Positions 40,351 through 53,710 of a stretch of 64,000 bases of DNA are shown here, one piece after another (position 1 is the stretch's first letter; each line of letters opens with the position of its first letter). The notes under the pieces were generated by a model. The model worked only from the letters and a program-made list of their open reading frames with translations, did no database searches and was not told where the DNA came from. This DNA comes from Apus apus (taxonomy: Eukaryota > Chordata > Aves > Apodiformes > Apodidae): NCBI RefSeq assembly GCF_020740795.1, contig NC_067285.1:21348241-21412240 (forward strand), given 5' to 3'. The translations under genes and the position numbers were made by a program.

Positions 40351-40372
40351 GCCAGGCCCCGCCCCCCGCACC

Positions 40373-40382
40373 GTGACGTCAC
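40373..40382. promoter_or_regulatory. Palindromic CRE (GTGACGTCAC)
   Basis: A perfect TGACGTCA core (40374-40381) within a 10-bp palindrome. It is the high-affinity site for CREB/ATF family factors. It lies 6 bp from a GC box inside the CpG island, the usual location for a functional CRE. Confidence 0.85.
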
Positions 40383-40445
40383 CGCCGGGGCCGCGCACCT
40401 GATCCCCGAGCAGGTCGAGCCTTAAAGGGGCGGCGGCGCTGCCAA

Positions 40446-43400
40446 TGTAGCATGGCACAAAAGTGATCACTGTTGGGTTTGTACCATTGTCGCCTGGCAA
40501 ATGCAGACCCACTCAAGGTGTAACTGGCATAAATCTAACTTGCCACTGTCCTCTAATCGAAATCAAGTGTCCTCTTACCCCGCTCAGTCGTCCTTTCTAC
40601 TAAGAAAATGTGCTGGGGACCTTAAATCGGTACCTGCTGCACTTCCACTCTGCTAGGCAATAATACTAAATGCAGCAGAGAGAAGAATTAAATGGAAGCT
40701 ACAAACACTAAAATTTCCTATGCAGGAAGCAAATTTGATCAGAAACGCAGTAGTTCCTACACTGTCCTTCCTATTTTGTCTAACCCATACAGAAAACATT
40801 GTCGTGCCATAAATCTAGCCATGAAAACACAACAGCATCACTTCAACCTCAAAAAGGTTGCTGGAAATTCTCAAGCTGCAGCCATGCAGGCACTTTTTCT
40901 TCCACTAGTTTTAGCATAAAATCACCAACCAGTCTTAACTGCCACATCCTCCAACTTTCAGGGCAACTGCATGCAAATCAATTAATCTGTCTGATCCAGC
41001 TCCTTATCTGTAACACATCAAATGATACTTACTTTCCCAATTCTCATCTATTCTTTCACTAATAGTCCTTACTTTTAGATATCAAAGATAAAATAATAAT
41101 GGAGGAAAGTGTCGCTCATTCTCCAACTAATATCATCAAGGTTTTACTTAACATCTGACGGATAATTTTAAACAATTACTTCCTTCTGCAAAGTGCCTCT
41201 TTTCATTTGTTTCTATGCATGGGTTCCACCAGCACTCATCAGAAACAGTATTGGCCTTTGGAAGAGCAGCATTCAGACCAGAAGATGAGACACAGCATTC
41301 TGGTTTGCACACAGGAACAGGCTGAATTATGCTTTAGCACAAAATATTATAGCCTCAGATAAAATTTTGCTTCCTGCTTTGGTAATAAGGAAGATACCAT
41401 AAAAGATGCATTTATTAAAATACCTGAATTGTATTCAACTCTCTTTTCGCCCTATAGAGATTATTTCTTTTTTTGCCCTGATATTTTTAGCCATACATGT
41501 CTAAAAACATTTTCTTCATGTTTAGACCTTTATTTCTTTTTTCCTCATTCTCTGAGTATTTGTAAGCTCTGTTCTTCTACTTTACTGAATAATCAATACT
41601 ATCTTTCAGAAAATAGTGAATGTGATATGGCATGTTCTCTAAAACAGAATTTCACTTTCATTCCAATCTCAAACTGCATGTGGACATAAGTTATATGACA
41701 TTATTTTAAGTACTTTTAAAAAAAGGTTTTAAGACTAATCTGAATTAAATTGGTATCAATGGCAAGCACCAATGCTAAATACTTTTAGAACTAGGGGATC
41801 TCATCCTTTCAGCTCTCTAGGCTTTTTCGTCTTTCATTCTAAGATGAGAAATAGTGTGGAACAATCAAAACAGTTACATCTATGCTATAATTTTAAAAGC
41901 CACTTACTGTCAAAAACTAGGTTGTCAGTGCACTAGTGCTAGTTTCAATTTGACATCTCATTTGCTAAAATTTTAGTGGCAAACAAGCAGTGGGTTTTTA
42001 TTTTAAAGTATATTTAGAACAGATTATCTTATTTGATAGCATTAAATGTCAAATTTAAATACACTCAAATACACTTTTCTCTCAGTAAAAACAATTCTAA
42101 TAATTTTTAAATGTAGTACTAAAAAAAAAAAATAAAGTCCCTCGGTTGATTGTTACCCATCCTGTTTGGTGCCCTTTTGATCACAGGGCTCCCACACTTA
42201 CAGAGGCAGCTAAGCAACTTCAGCTGGAGCCTGGAAGTCGGCTCTTCGCAGCTGATAGATCAGCTATTGTCTGTAGCATGTTTGCAGGGCTATTGCTTAT
42301 CCACACTATTGTGTTGCCTTCCTGTTGCCTTCCCCTAGAACCAACTATTAAATTAAACCTACATACTTACACATATTACCATCCAACATATCTATCCACT
42401 AGCAATGCTGAATATTCTAGACTTGATTAAAATTACAGCTCAAATCTGTTTTGCACACTGAAAGCACAATAAAGACAACTTCTAAATTGTATTTCATCTA
42501 AAGACCATTTTTCCCAAAAAATTTTAGTAGCCTAAATAAATTCAGTGCTGCTTTAAGAATTAACCTTCCTCCACTTCCTTCAGAACTGAAACCTACTACT
42601 TAAGACTTTTTGACACATCACTAAATTGCAAGTTTGGATTGTAATTCTGCTACTAGTCTTTACAGCACCACACTTTAAATTACACTTATAAATAAAGCTT
42701 CTGTTATGTATCTTAATGTGGTAACAACATCCAAACAGCCTAATCCAGGATACCCTGGTAGGAGGCATCTTTACAGAATAAAGCAAGACAAAAGTAACTT
42801 TTGTTGGTCAAGGGTAAGTTAGTTATTATCTTCATTAAGTCAAGCACAGAAAGTGCAACATGATACACTGTAAACAATGAGACAGGTGGTCAGTGCTTCT
42901 TCAGTAGATTCCAAGTGTAGCTAAGAAGGGTAGAAGTCCAGTTCCAGGAAAAACTAAATTTAAGGTATTCATATTCCATCTCCTTAAGAAAAAATAAAGC
43001 CATGAGTTTTCTGACCTACCTATGGCTTTCAAAAACAATAGGTAAGATCCTACATGAAATTACTCATTGACCAACAACCCTCTGCTGCTGAAGATTTCAT
43101 TGCTACCCTGCTATGCAGGGGAAAAGCAGCTCTATCACCCTAACCTGGAGGACTGGCAAGAGCTCAGCAGTGATCACTCGGCAGCACCACAGTACTCCCA
43201 AACCCCAGGCATTCTCATTTTGTATTGCACCAAATGCTGGTTTTGCCTCGTATATCCAGAAGCATCAATACTGCCTAGAGCTGGTTGATGAGGTTGCAAC
43301 ATCTTGCAACTTCTAGACTATGGTATGTCTTCATTATACATTCCTCCTACAGAATAGTCTCATCCTTCCAATTCCAGTGGCACATGCTACTGGCATTCTC

Positions 43401-45289
43401 TCAGAGACTTAGCATTTTGGGCATATTTTTCAATGATGATTATTTTATCACTGAGTATTCATCAGCAATAAACTGTGTTACTTTGCATTCCACTACAGTA
43501 AGGGTCCTCCTATTTATTCCAAATATCTACATCACCTGCTAGATTCACACAGTGAGCTCTAAGTTTTCAATTTAAAAGCAAGAATTTCTTGCTCTGACAG
43601 TTCAAAAAGAATACCTGAGCCTGAAAAGCACAGCCCTGTGAGTTCTCCCAACATGTATCTGTCCAGAAATTTGAAAGCTAACCATGAACATTTAAATAAT
43701 CAATGTTAGCAAAACCTCTGCTTGTAGATAATATGAACATGACCACCCAGCTAGGAAAGCAAGCTATGTGATGAAGGAAAAAAATTTAAAATTACAGAAT
43801 TTGGCCCAAACTCACTGTGGGATGGAGAAGCAAAATAGTAGGATAAGAGCTACCCTAGCAGAAGACTGAGGAGTTCAAATCATCCCCTCATACTCAAACC
43901 AACAACAAACATATCTGTTTGTTGAAGGATCAGGATCACCCTGATCCTTTCTATGATATGCAAAAAACCTGCATCTCTTAAAAGCTCCAGAACGATTCCC
44001 TGAAGGTCTTCGGACCCCTGAAGTTTTCACATCACACATCTGCCCTGAGATTAGAGGCTACTCATCACCTCTGATCCAGCTGTCAGAACTTCCAGGTTTC
44101 TTCACAAACATCTTAAAAAGGCAAAGAAGTAAACAAAAAAATAATAAAATAGGGGGGAAAAAAAGAAGGCAAAAATGTAAATGTGAACCAGCTTACAAGA
44201 AATTATTAGAAAGAAGGAATTTCCTTCACATTTACTTAAACAAAAAGTCCCATTAAAAAGTGCTTCAAGCTGTGACAAATTCCACTCTCAGGCACAGAAT
44301 TCAGGTTTGGCTGGCTGCACTATATACACAAGCTGTTGGCTTTGACTCATGCAATCACTTACTCCTCTTTGAGAAAACAAACCAAAATGGCTAAGCAAGG
44401 TAATTTCCAACTGCAATAATGAAAGACGTGTGTTCTGGAGTATAACAATGCAAAAAGAGACTCAAACTATGCTAATAGCACATGCACTCATTTCTCAGTG
44501 GAGAAACACACAATGGAAATTAGGAAATTTTTATAAACAAAACAATTACCTACAGTACACTCCTTGTTGTCTTATGATAATAATATGTTGGAACCCCAAA
44601 GTGCTGGACTGACAACTGAAGTCATTATGAAAAAAAGAAATAAAAGTTCACTATTAACAGGTTTGTCAAGGGCATAAAGCAGAAAAGTGAGCTGAAAAGC
44701 TTGCACAGTAGACCTAGTAATTATGTAGTCAGCAACAAAAACAAGAGGAAAGCTACTGAGTTAGAGGACATTAGAAGGGGAAGGACAGGCAACATGGAAT
44801 CTGCCTGCATCATCATTTTGTCTAGTGAATGCTGTCTCAGGGTAAATAGTCTCCACTTACAAACTCCATGTACATCAGGTCCAGCATAATAAATAATTTT
44901 TTTAATCAGTAACTTTCCAAAAAGTCTATATATACTGTTCACCAGTCTTAAAATACTGTTGCTATGCAAAATACAGCTAAACAAAGAAAATGCCTTATGA
45001 GAAACAACAATCAATTATCTCAGACACTGGTCCTTTGCTCCCTGTCCAAGACCTAATCTGCATTTTTTGCAACAGTTTAAGATCACTTACTTGTCTTGCC
45101 CTACCTCTCTTGGATGGGCCTTACTCTTGAGAACTTCCTACCTTCTTGAAATAGCCTACTACATACACAGACACAATTATGCCTTCCAGTTTAATTTTTG
45201 GGTCTTGCAAGTTCCCCCTCTTCCCCAGTTCAAATTATTTCAGTCTTTCCTATTAGACCCCATTCTATTAAATTATTACTCTTCTCCCA
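40446..45289 (-). other. Upstream/intronic sequence, no gene seen
   Basis: AT-rich unique DNA between the proximal island and a fossil repeat. If the distal first exon is used this is part of the first intron, otherwise it is upstream DNA. It contains one short perfect inverted repeat at 43925-43949. No other feature is recognised. Confidence 0.5.
43925..43949. repeat. 10-bp perfect inverted repeat with 5-nt loop
   Basis: Arms AAGGATCAGG and CCTGATCCTT are separated by ATCAC. It would form a stable small hairpin in RNA from either strand. There is no T-run or terminator-like context, and at this length it could be chance. Confidence 0.6.
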
Positions 45290-46190
45290 GCATCTGTTCA
45301 GCTGAGCTGTCTTTTCTTGGAGCATTTGCCCTAACCAGATGCAACACTTCAACTGAGGACTTACCTGTAGATAAAAAAGACTGTTCTGTGTGTTTCACAG
45401 CTTATAGTCATATTTTTATCCCTCCTGATCTAAGTTTGCCCTTTTTCAATGTCAGTTCTGGAGAATTGCTACCTAATTACTTGTTCCCTACCCTGTATTT
45501 GTGTATTTAATGATTTCAGTTAACTGTCGAACTTTAATCTGTGCCTATTTATCTCCTAAGATTTTCTCAAAATAATTTTGTGCTCTTAAACTTATGCCCT
45601 ATGTATATACACTCCTTCCAAGTTTTGAGGGCATTTTTAGTGAATCAATTTTGTAAGCACACTCTCTATTCTATCATCGAGGTAATTAACAAAAAGATTG
45701 AAGTGAAGCAGAATGAGTATGGAACCAACAGACTGTGGCAGATTCACATTCAATATAACTCTTTCATTTTTAGAGAGAATCATTAACCACCCACTAAGCA
45801 CAGTCATCCAACAAGTCTTGCTCCTACTCTACTATAGCTTTTCAGGCCATGTTTCTTCACTTCTTTGTAATATTATTGCATGAAACAGTGCCAAAGAACT
45901 CACTATCATAAAAATATTAACATTCACACTTTTTTTTGTCAGTTAAAAGGCCTTATTGTCATGTTACAGAAAAAAATTAAACTGACAAGACTATCTAGTC
46001 TTCCTAAATTCATGCTGGTTGTGACTCATGTTCGTGTTGTCTTCCAGAGGCTTATACTTTGTGCAAGAATTTGTTCAAAATGTGGAAGATGACAGGAATG
46101 GTCTATAATTTCCTGGCTCCTTTCCCCCACCTCTCCTTTTCCTTTTCAAGTCTTCCAGCATCTCAAACAGCAGCTAGCGCTACTGAGATA
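45290..46190 (-). mobile_element. Ancient, highly diverged CR1-like fossil
   Basis: The block follows, in order, a widespread sauropsid repeat sequence I recall. Elements include a GGTAATTAACAAAAAGATTGAA-like 'gtcattaatgaagatgttgaa' segment near 45678, a CATCCAACAAGTC-like segment near 45807, 'AAATTCATGCTGGTTGTGACTC' (46005-46026, compare 'aatccatgctggctgt') and 'GACAGGAATGGTCTATAATTTCC' (46091-46113, compare 'actgacaggtctgtagtttcc'). The identity is low and the boundaries are approximate. It represents an old insertion in minus orientation or a related ancient LINE part. Confidence 0.45.
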
Positions 46191-48344
46191 GCTTTGGTAA
46201 TGTTATTTTTTTTCTTTAATTTCATTAGGTCCAGCCTAATAAATAACCTATCCAAGTACTAAGTATGCAAAAGGCTTGGTTCAGATTTTTCATCCATTTT
46301 CTTTGTCCTCTGTCCTTTGTATTTCTTTGGTATTTCTAAACGGGGTGGTCATTTCTAGTGCAATGGTAGCACACAGATCTGCAATAAGACAGAAACCAAA
46401 CAAAACCTGAGCTCTGCAATCCAGACTTGCAAAAACATCAGGTAGGGAAGACCAATTAGCAGATCGTTTGCAGCATATTATCATCGGTTCTGTGTCAATT
46501 ACGAAAGGCAGACAGGGCTGGGCTGAATAGGGGGCTTCGTATTTTGTTCACATACTCATGCATATATACTAAATAAGGGATTTGAGATAAGAGATTAAGC
46601 CTGACTGATGATGCTGCAGACACTGCCACTCACAGTGTGTTTGCTCTGATAGCACAGCGCACAAAACCAGCGACCCTTCTGTACATTCCTACACCACTTC
46701 ATTTAGAAATGTTGGTTACTTGCCGTCATTGCCCAGAACTAAACTCCATAATAATAGACTCTTATTATGGTACATATGTATATATATGGCAGTTTAAGAT
46801 GTAAATATTTTCTTTCCTTATTTTAAAATAGCAACAATGGACAGGAAAGAAAAAAAGGTTAAAGATATATCAGCAGCTCTAATGTAGCCAGGTAACTAAT
46901 ACATACCTTTTCTTAAGTGTAGTGTATTCACCACACAACCAAATTGTTTCTTTCCTTTTCACAAAAATTATACAATGATTACAGAAAACTGAAATCTGCC
47001 TGTTCTCTTCTGCATACATTAAACATACTCATAGCCTTCCAGGTGCTTCCCTTTATCGAAAAATTACATCTTGCCACAAATACCAGAGAACAAAACAAGT
47101 AGGATACAGTAATACAATTGTAAATTAACATCAAAAGGATAGTTAGGGTGCAAAAGTATCCTTAAAATTAATTAGTTGCCCTAAGATTATCCAAAATTCC
47201 TCTGACACATTGTATAATTTTCACAAAACTTCACAAATAGCAAAGCAAAACCTAAAAGTTTAACATTAGAAGAAAAAAGAATGAAAATATTATGTATGTA
47301 GGTTAAGATGCTAAGTTAGTATTTAGCTTTTGGGGAGTATCTGACTTTATCCACTTAATAGTACAAATACTAGCTTTTGAATAAAAGAAAAACCTACCAT
47401 TTCAGACATACCATGCTTTGCCCACCACAGAAAGAGGCTAAAATACTGATTTATCCTGACTTAACAAGATATTGACCACCAGCTGAACTGCATTAATTGA
47501 CTAATATATTTCTAGTCCAATTACTCTGAGAAGCAACACGTTAGCATAAACCACTAGTGAATTGCCTATATATACTCAAGGGAAATCTCAGACAATATAC
47601 TAAAAAAAGAACACTTATATTATGACTGCTCAATCAATTATTTACAGCTTACCACATTTTTCCTGATGATGCAAAGCAATTTACAAGGATTCAGGCTTTA
47701 ACTGGTGGGGTTTGGGGGAGTTTGTTTGTTTGCTTTTATCTACAGGAAATATTTAAAAAAAAAGTTTTGGAAACTAGTAAGAAAGTAAATGTTACTGTTA
47801 TTTTTATTGACCGTCTTAGCAATATTTAACACTAATATTAATCACTATTAGATAGCATTTTACTGGCCAATTTGAAGTGTGCTGGCAGTCAGTTACATTT
47901 TGAAAGAGACATTAAACAACTGTAGTTTATTTTCTTTTACATGAAGTAGATTAATTACTACAGCTCCCACAACATAATAATTTCAACTCAGAGCTCAAGA
48001 ACTTCATATGTTTAGAAAAATCAAGATAGCAAGAGGCAGACCTTGCAGATATGATTTGCACTGCTGTGTCATAGCTATTTCCATTGATACAAAAAAAATA
48101 ACATAGATGCAGACTTCTAGTATTACCTTTGAACTTGAAAAGAAGAGCACTCATATCTAGTTCACTATCTGCTACATGATTAGCTTCTATGCTCTATTCA
48201 CAACCTCACTGGAATTCAGTCCAAATACTTAGTTTAATACTTAGTTTAACAATTCTCTAACAGAATTTGAATGGTTAGTACAGCCTGTATTCACAATGCT
48301 TGTTTATTCTTAGTCTTAGCTGCAAGCTCAGTTGCATCCCATCT
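46191..48344 (-). other. Non-coding sequence, no gene seen
   Basis: AT-rich unique DNA with short A/T microsatellite-like runs (for example around 46768-46786). Nothing else is supported. Confidence 0.5.
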
Positions 48345-48588
48345 ACAAGGGTATGGGAAGGTTTACATTAGATATTAGAAGAAACTTCTTCACCGAAAAG
48401 AGTAACGAAACACTGAAATGGGCTGCTCAGGGAGGTGGTTGATCACCATCCCTGGAGGTGTTTAAAAGACATATAGATCTTGTGCTTAGGAACATGGTTT
48501 AAGCATTGGACTTGGTAGAGTTAGGTTGTGCTTGGACTGGATGATCTTTAAGGTCCTTTCCAATGAGAACAATTCTGTGATTCTGTGA
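48345..48588 (+). mobile_element. CR1 LINE 3'-end fragment
   Basis: A plus-strand sense copy running from TTAGATATTAGAAGAAACTTC through GGCTGCTCAGGGAGGTGGTTG, CATCCCTGGAGGTGTTTAAA and GGACTGGATGATCTTTAAGG to ATTCTGTGATTCTGTGA. The 'aggtggt...ccctggaggtgtt' wording places it in the same broad subfamily group as the copy at 29.5 kb. Confidence 0.93.
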
Positions 48589-50544
48589 CCAGTAACAAGA
48601 AATAATTACTGCTGATTAATCAGTGAGCTTCTGAATTAAATCTAATTTCTCTCTCATATACAGATATGCACACAATACATTAGCAAAATCATCCACTAAC
48701 TCATAAGAATTCATTGTAATGTTGTTTCATTAGGCTACTTTGCATAGCCTCCAAGAACTCCCGTCCCCAAGACTCAAGTCAACAGATTTTAGAACTATTT
48801 CTATAAGAACACAGACAGTGCAAGATCTGTTTCCTCTTCTCACTGAACTGGGAATGTGACAGCACTGCAACAGCCAGAATACCCAAATTCTACTCCCAGT
48901 TCTACGCTAACATCCTCCAATAAGCCAAGCCTCTGTGTCCATCTGCTCTGGCTATTTACGATACAATGCCAAAGTACATTTGTTGAAATCTCTGGACTGA
49001 AATGCTCAAAACAGAATTCTAGTTAAAAAAAAAAAAAAAAAATGGGAAAAACATGCTGAGAACTCAGCTCACCTAGATTAACTTGAATTTTCAAACAGTA
49101 AAAGGAATATTGCCTGATTATGAAGAAAAGACATGAAATAAACCCTCATCCCCTTGCTTGTCAGAGGAAGCCCTGTTTCTGGACATCCATCACAACAAGC
49201 AAGGGAGCAGTGCCCTATAAAGCAGCTGATTCTAACACAATTAAACCTGGATAACAGCTACATGCAATTTAACAGGGAAGGCTGGAATGGAAGGTGATGT
49301 AATAAATAGCCACTGGAAACTAATGCTGTAGTGGCAGAGTTTATTCCTCTAGAATTTTAAATGATGTCACCTTTTCCCTAGTACCAACCAACCAACCGTT
49401 TACTATTTGAATGGATAAACTGAACCTAAAGACATTATTGGAGCAAAATGTTGTACATGTTCCTTTCTTTAGTATTTACCAATAAACTGAGCCCTCTAGC
49501 CTGCTCTCCTTTGTATTTACTTCCTCTTTGATGGATCAACAGTTTTGCAACTTAAAAACTGGCTACTTTGAAACTGCAAAGTTTAAACTGATTACATTTT
49601 AAAAAATTAGATCATGTCTATAGCTCTGTTGAAAAATGTGCTTATTGAGTACACACAACTTTTGTCAATGTTATTACTTTTGCAGGCACAGATGTTTGTT
49701 ATCCATGCTTAATTGGGCACAGCAAGAATTAATCTAGAGCCAGGGCAAAGACAGAAGGAATAGACAACATATTGTTTCACTAAAAACACCTTCCACAAAC
49801 AACCTAGAAAGCTGTGAAATTGCACAGAACACCATGGGACCATTAGACTCCCAGCAACACCTAACCTCGCTCACAAAGAGCAAAGCTGCAGTCAAACACT
49901 TTGGATAAAAGTGCTAAAAATCTGTGTGTATCAAGGACTGAAGACCACATGGTCCTGTACACAGACTACCTGGGGCACATAAAATTACCAAGTATTATAT
50001 GCATAAGTCCATTGTGCTTCTAAAGCTTGACTCTTGTATAATTCCTGCCACCATATCCCTGAAATATTAAGGTAGAAACACAAATGATGCAGCAAAAGAA
50101 GACAAGAAGAAAGATAGTTAGGAAGGGAATAAGGGAACTTCACTAGAAGTCTTTATACCACAAGTCATTATGCATCGTTTCACAATCCCGTAATATGAAA
50201 AAGAAAGAAATTATGAGGTTAGAGGTTTAAAAATCAATCTAGAGATACAAACTTACTACACATTAAAAATTTTTTTAGTTTCCTACCACAGTATGTTGCC
50301 TACATCAAAATACCATCTGGTTCAAAAAGACTAAACTTACCAATAGAGGACAAGTTTTTCAGAGGCAATTACATATTATTATCTAGATCCAGTGCAGGAT
50401 ACCTCTGAACTGCTGATAGTCAGAAAGAAAAAAAAAAAAAAGACATATTTCAGACTTCATAATCTATGCACTTCTAGGCCACAGTTGACACTGCTTGACC
50501 ATTACAAACAATGTAACTCCAGCCAAAAGCCCTTCCTAAAAATC
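48589..50544 (-). other. Non-coding sequence, no gene seen
   Basis: Unique sequence between two CR1 copies. An A-run of 18 lies at 49025-49042. Confidence 0.5.
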
Positions 50545-50900
50545 AAAACCTCCTTATAGCAGCCTTCCAGTACCTGAAGGGGGCCTAAAGGAAGCTGGAG
50601 AAGGCTTTTTTACAAGGACATATAGCAATAGGACAAGGGGTAATGGTTTTTAACTAGAAGAGGCTAAATGTAGGTTAGACATTACGAAGAAATCCTTCAC
50701 TGTAATGGTGGTGAGACACTGGAACAGGTTGCCCAGAGAAGCTGTGGATGCCCCATTCCTGCAAGTGGTTCAAGGCCAGGCTGGATGGGGCTCTGAGCAA
50801 CCTGGTGTAGTGGGAGGTGTCCCTGCCCATACCAGGAGGGTTGGAACTAGATGATCTTAAAGGTTCCTTCTAACCCAAACCATTCTATGAGCCTATAATA
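50545..50900 (+). mobile_element. CR1 LINE 3'-end fragment
   Basis: A plus-strand sense copy of about 356 bp. It contains GCAGCCTTCCAGTACCTGAA, ACAAGGACATATAGCAATAGG, AACAGGTTGCCCAGAGAAGC, AGGCTGGATGGGGCTCTGAG and GTTGGAACTAGATGATC, ending ACCATTCTATGAG. It is the CR1 here closest to the common chicken-type consensus as I recall it. It is 5'-truncated, and an A/C-rich low-complexity stretch follows. Confidence 0.95.
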
Positions 50901-51010
50901 AAAATTAAAAATTAACTACAAACCCCATACCAAACAAAAAGACCACATAACCAGAAAAAAAAAACACAACCAAAAAAAAACACAACAAAAAAAACCAGCT
51001 ACCAAACAAC
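50901..51010. repeat. A/C-rich low-complexity stretch
   Basis: Purely compositional: runs of A interspersed with CC and CAC directly after the CR1 tail. It is probably post-insertion low-complexity growth or local sequence bias. Confidence 0.7.
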
Positions 51011-53710
51011 AAACTACATGGAACAAATAAAAAGCCATAAAAATGAAGAAAACTAATTACTAACTGATTGCTAAAGGCAAAGAATAAGAAAAAAATCAAC
51101 TCAAGGAACAAATGTTAAATGAGGCAATCAGAGAGGTGCATTAAGCAAAGCTTCTTCCTCTTTTAACCATTATCCTTATTACCAACTAAAAAGACAATAA
51201 ATGAGGTATATTAAGTCCAAATATATGAACCCTGATAGCAACAGGTATAAGGCTGAACTAAAATAATGGTCACCTACAATGCTGACATAAAACTGAGGGC
51301 AAGGAGGAAGAGAGAACCCCATAAAGCTGAAAAACCAAGTCATTCTGAGGAGCAATCAATTATAAAAATGGGGTGACAAAAGATTCAGAAATGTAAAATA
51401 CGTGAGCTGGAGGGGAATGCCAAACAGAGCATCCCCTTACTGATTACAACTTGAATAAGAAACTGGCCTAAGCAGATTCTTCGCCTAACTCAGCATGGTA
51501 GCTGTCAAGTTTTTTCACTGAGCTGGCCAGGAAAACCAAATGTAATGAGCAAACTCAGTATTAAGGCTCACAAAAGTTTCAAGCCAAAACACCAGACTAT
51601 TTTTTTTCTCCTCACTACAAAGGGTCTGAAAGAGCTGAGTAAGTGAGCAATGTCACTGGACTTTATAAAAGAGACAGATCTTGCATAAGGTATAAATATG
51701 CAAGACACATCATTTATTTCCCAATTACTTACAAAGATATTGTTGCTTTTTATTAGTACATCTTGCAAATTTAAAATTATTCTAATACTTTGCCTAGCAA
51801 TTCCACATGATCATCTTTTCTACTAGGCAGAGTTCTATTTCTGATCAAAACATAAATTGACTGGGGGTTTATCACCCTCCTGAAGATCAAGAGTTTTTCT
51901 ACAACCTCTTTACAGCAGCTCAGAGTTAGCCTTCACCAGTTCTTAACAGACTCCAATCATCGCTTCTTATTAATGTGATATTATTAGTCAAAGAAAACTC
52001 CTTTGACAAGCAGCTAAGGCAACTTCTCTCCACTCTGATAAAGAAAAAAACAAACAAATTTTAAAACCCACATAGACTAAACAGGTAAAAACTCATTAAA
52101 AAGGGGGGAATGAAAGACCCTTCACTCAAAACCATTTTCCTCTGTGTTCAGTTATTGTTGTTTGGGGTTTTTTTGTGTTTCGGGTTTTTTTGAGGACAAA
52201 TAATGTTAGCAGAATTGAAACTGCATGTCTACACAACTAAATAACAGGAATGGGCAGAAGAAGGAAAATTCAAACATTATTTTATGTGCTAAAATTATAC
52301 TTACTGCTTACAGTCATCGTGGGGGAGGACAGATACAAGAATACTGCAGTGAAAAGTGAAGGGTAAGCTACGTCTTGAACTGCTTTTGAGTTGTTAACAA
52401 CCGTGTGTCATCCAAAACAAGCAGCTGGACCTCACTTCAGCATTCACACCAGAAAGCACTCCCAGCAGCCAGCTCATATCAAAGTAATTTGGCAAACTGG
52501 AGCTGCCATACAGAACAACACTATGCAGCATCAGCAGCTCTGCTGAGGCTGTCTGGCTCTGAACCTGGATCTCTCCTTAAAAATGTGTAAAGGAAACTGA
52601 TCTTCCTTCCAACAGCAAAAGGCTAACACTAAAATGTAAAATGGGTATTTAAAACAAAATTGTCCTCAGTTAAGTCTAGGACCAGGTTCATCAAGAAAGT
52701 ATTACTACTAGATAAAGAAATAGGATTTCTTCCTCCCACTGTAACTTTAAGCAGGTATTAACCTTTTCATAAAACTATATTAGTTAAACTAGAGAGGCAT
52801 AACTTATGATAGTTTCTATAACTTTTCCCTTCTCATGACATATCTCTGACTCTGAAGACAAAAGGGGTTTTTTAATGCAATCTCAAAAATATTAACCCAA
52901 AGAGATTTTTTTTAATCTAAATGCATATTTTCTTTCTTCTAAAAGACTAGAAAGTAACTGACAATGCTATTCTTTTAAAAACATTCATGCAGTTCAGTCT
53001 GTCTAACAGCTGATTGCCCTTAGACAAAATGTATTTTTGCCCTCTTTGTCTTTATCAGTAGCAAAAATACCCCAAAAACCCAAGAAAAAAAAAAAAAAAA
53101 AGGAAAAAAACCCCACACAAACCAAAAAAAACGTAAAACAAATGTACTTGAAGGAATAAGCTCAGCAACAAGTTAAACACTGCCTTGGTGAATTCCTGCT
53201 TAAAAGCCATGCTAAACTCTGAAGGTCTGAAGTTCCGTCTCAGTTTTATTAGGAGAAAGTGTGTGTGCTGGCTCCCTTGCTCTAATTCTTCTCATGTGCA
53301 CTATAATCTAAATTAGGCTATATTCTACCAACATCTGGAATTTGTAATATGTGTCAGAATCCTCCAGGATTCTATTTCTTTGCTTAGTCAAGCTCCCCTA
53401 TAATTTCTTAAAATTTAGAACACAGAATTCCATAGTTCCATAGTCCTCTTTGGAAATGGCTTGCTTGATCTATACTCAATCTCCACAGAAATATTCTTCA
53501 AAGCAGGAGTCAATCTGTCCATTGCCTCAGTCACTTCTCAGGACAGTTAGACAGCACTTCCTCTGCACTCCTTTTCTCCCCGAGCTTGGTGCCTCTAATT
53601 CTTCAGTCTCACATGATGCCATTCTTACTGAAGGAATTTATTGAGCCCTCCAAATGATCAAATCATGCAGTTAAGAACAAAGAATGCTGAAGATGAATGT
53701 GAACAAGTAA
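51011..53710 (-). other. Non-coding sequence, no gene seen
   Basis: AT-rich unique DNA. A GTTTT/GGGTTTTTT patch lies at 52157-52192 and an A-run of 17 at 53085-53101. No gene is recognised. Confidence 0.5.

Larger units (their letters stand above)
40101..40445. promoter_or_regulatory. USP54: Proximal CpG island and promoter
   Basis: A sharp CpG-dense, GC-rich block in AT-rich surroundings. Read on the minus strand it has TTTAAGG (about 40421-40427), a perfect CRE, a GC box GGGGGCGGGGCC (40355-40366) and then a GTGAGT splice donor (40305-40300). That order is typical of a minus-strand CpG promoter with a short first exon. The nearest downstream minus-strand acceptor I can support is that of the USP54 start-codon exon at 13789, so I assign it to USP54 by inference. 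A divergent plus-strand transcript is also possible. Confidence 0.75.

Noticed and set aside
40074..40512. Overlapping Arg/Ala/Gly-rich ORFs on both strands of the proximal CpG island
   Set aside because: Compositional open frames over a promoter; no protein similarity recognised.
45067..45510. 147-codon plus-strand ORF
   Set aside because: It lies antisense to USP54 and runs into the ancient CR1-like fossil. Its composition is non-coding and nothing is recognisable.
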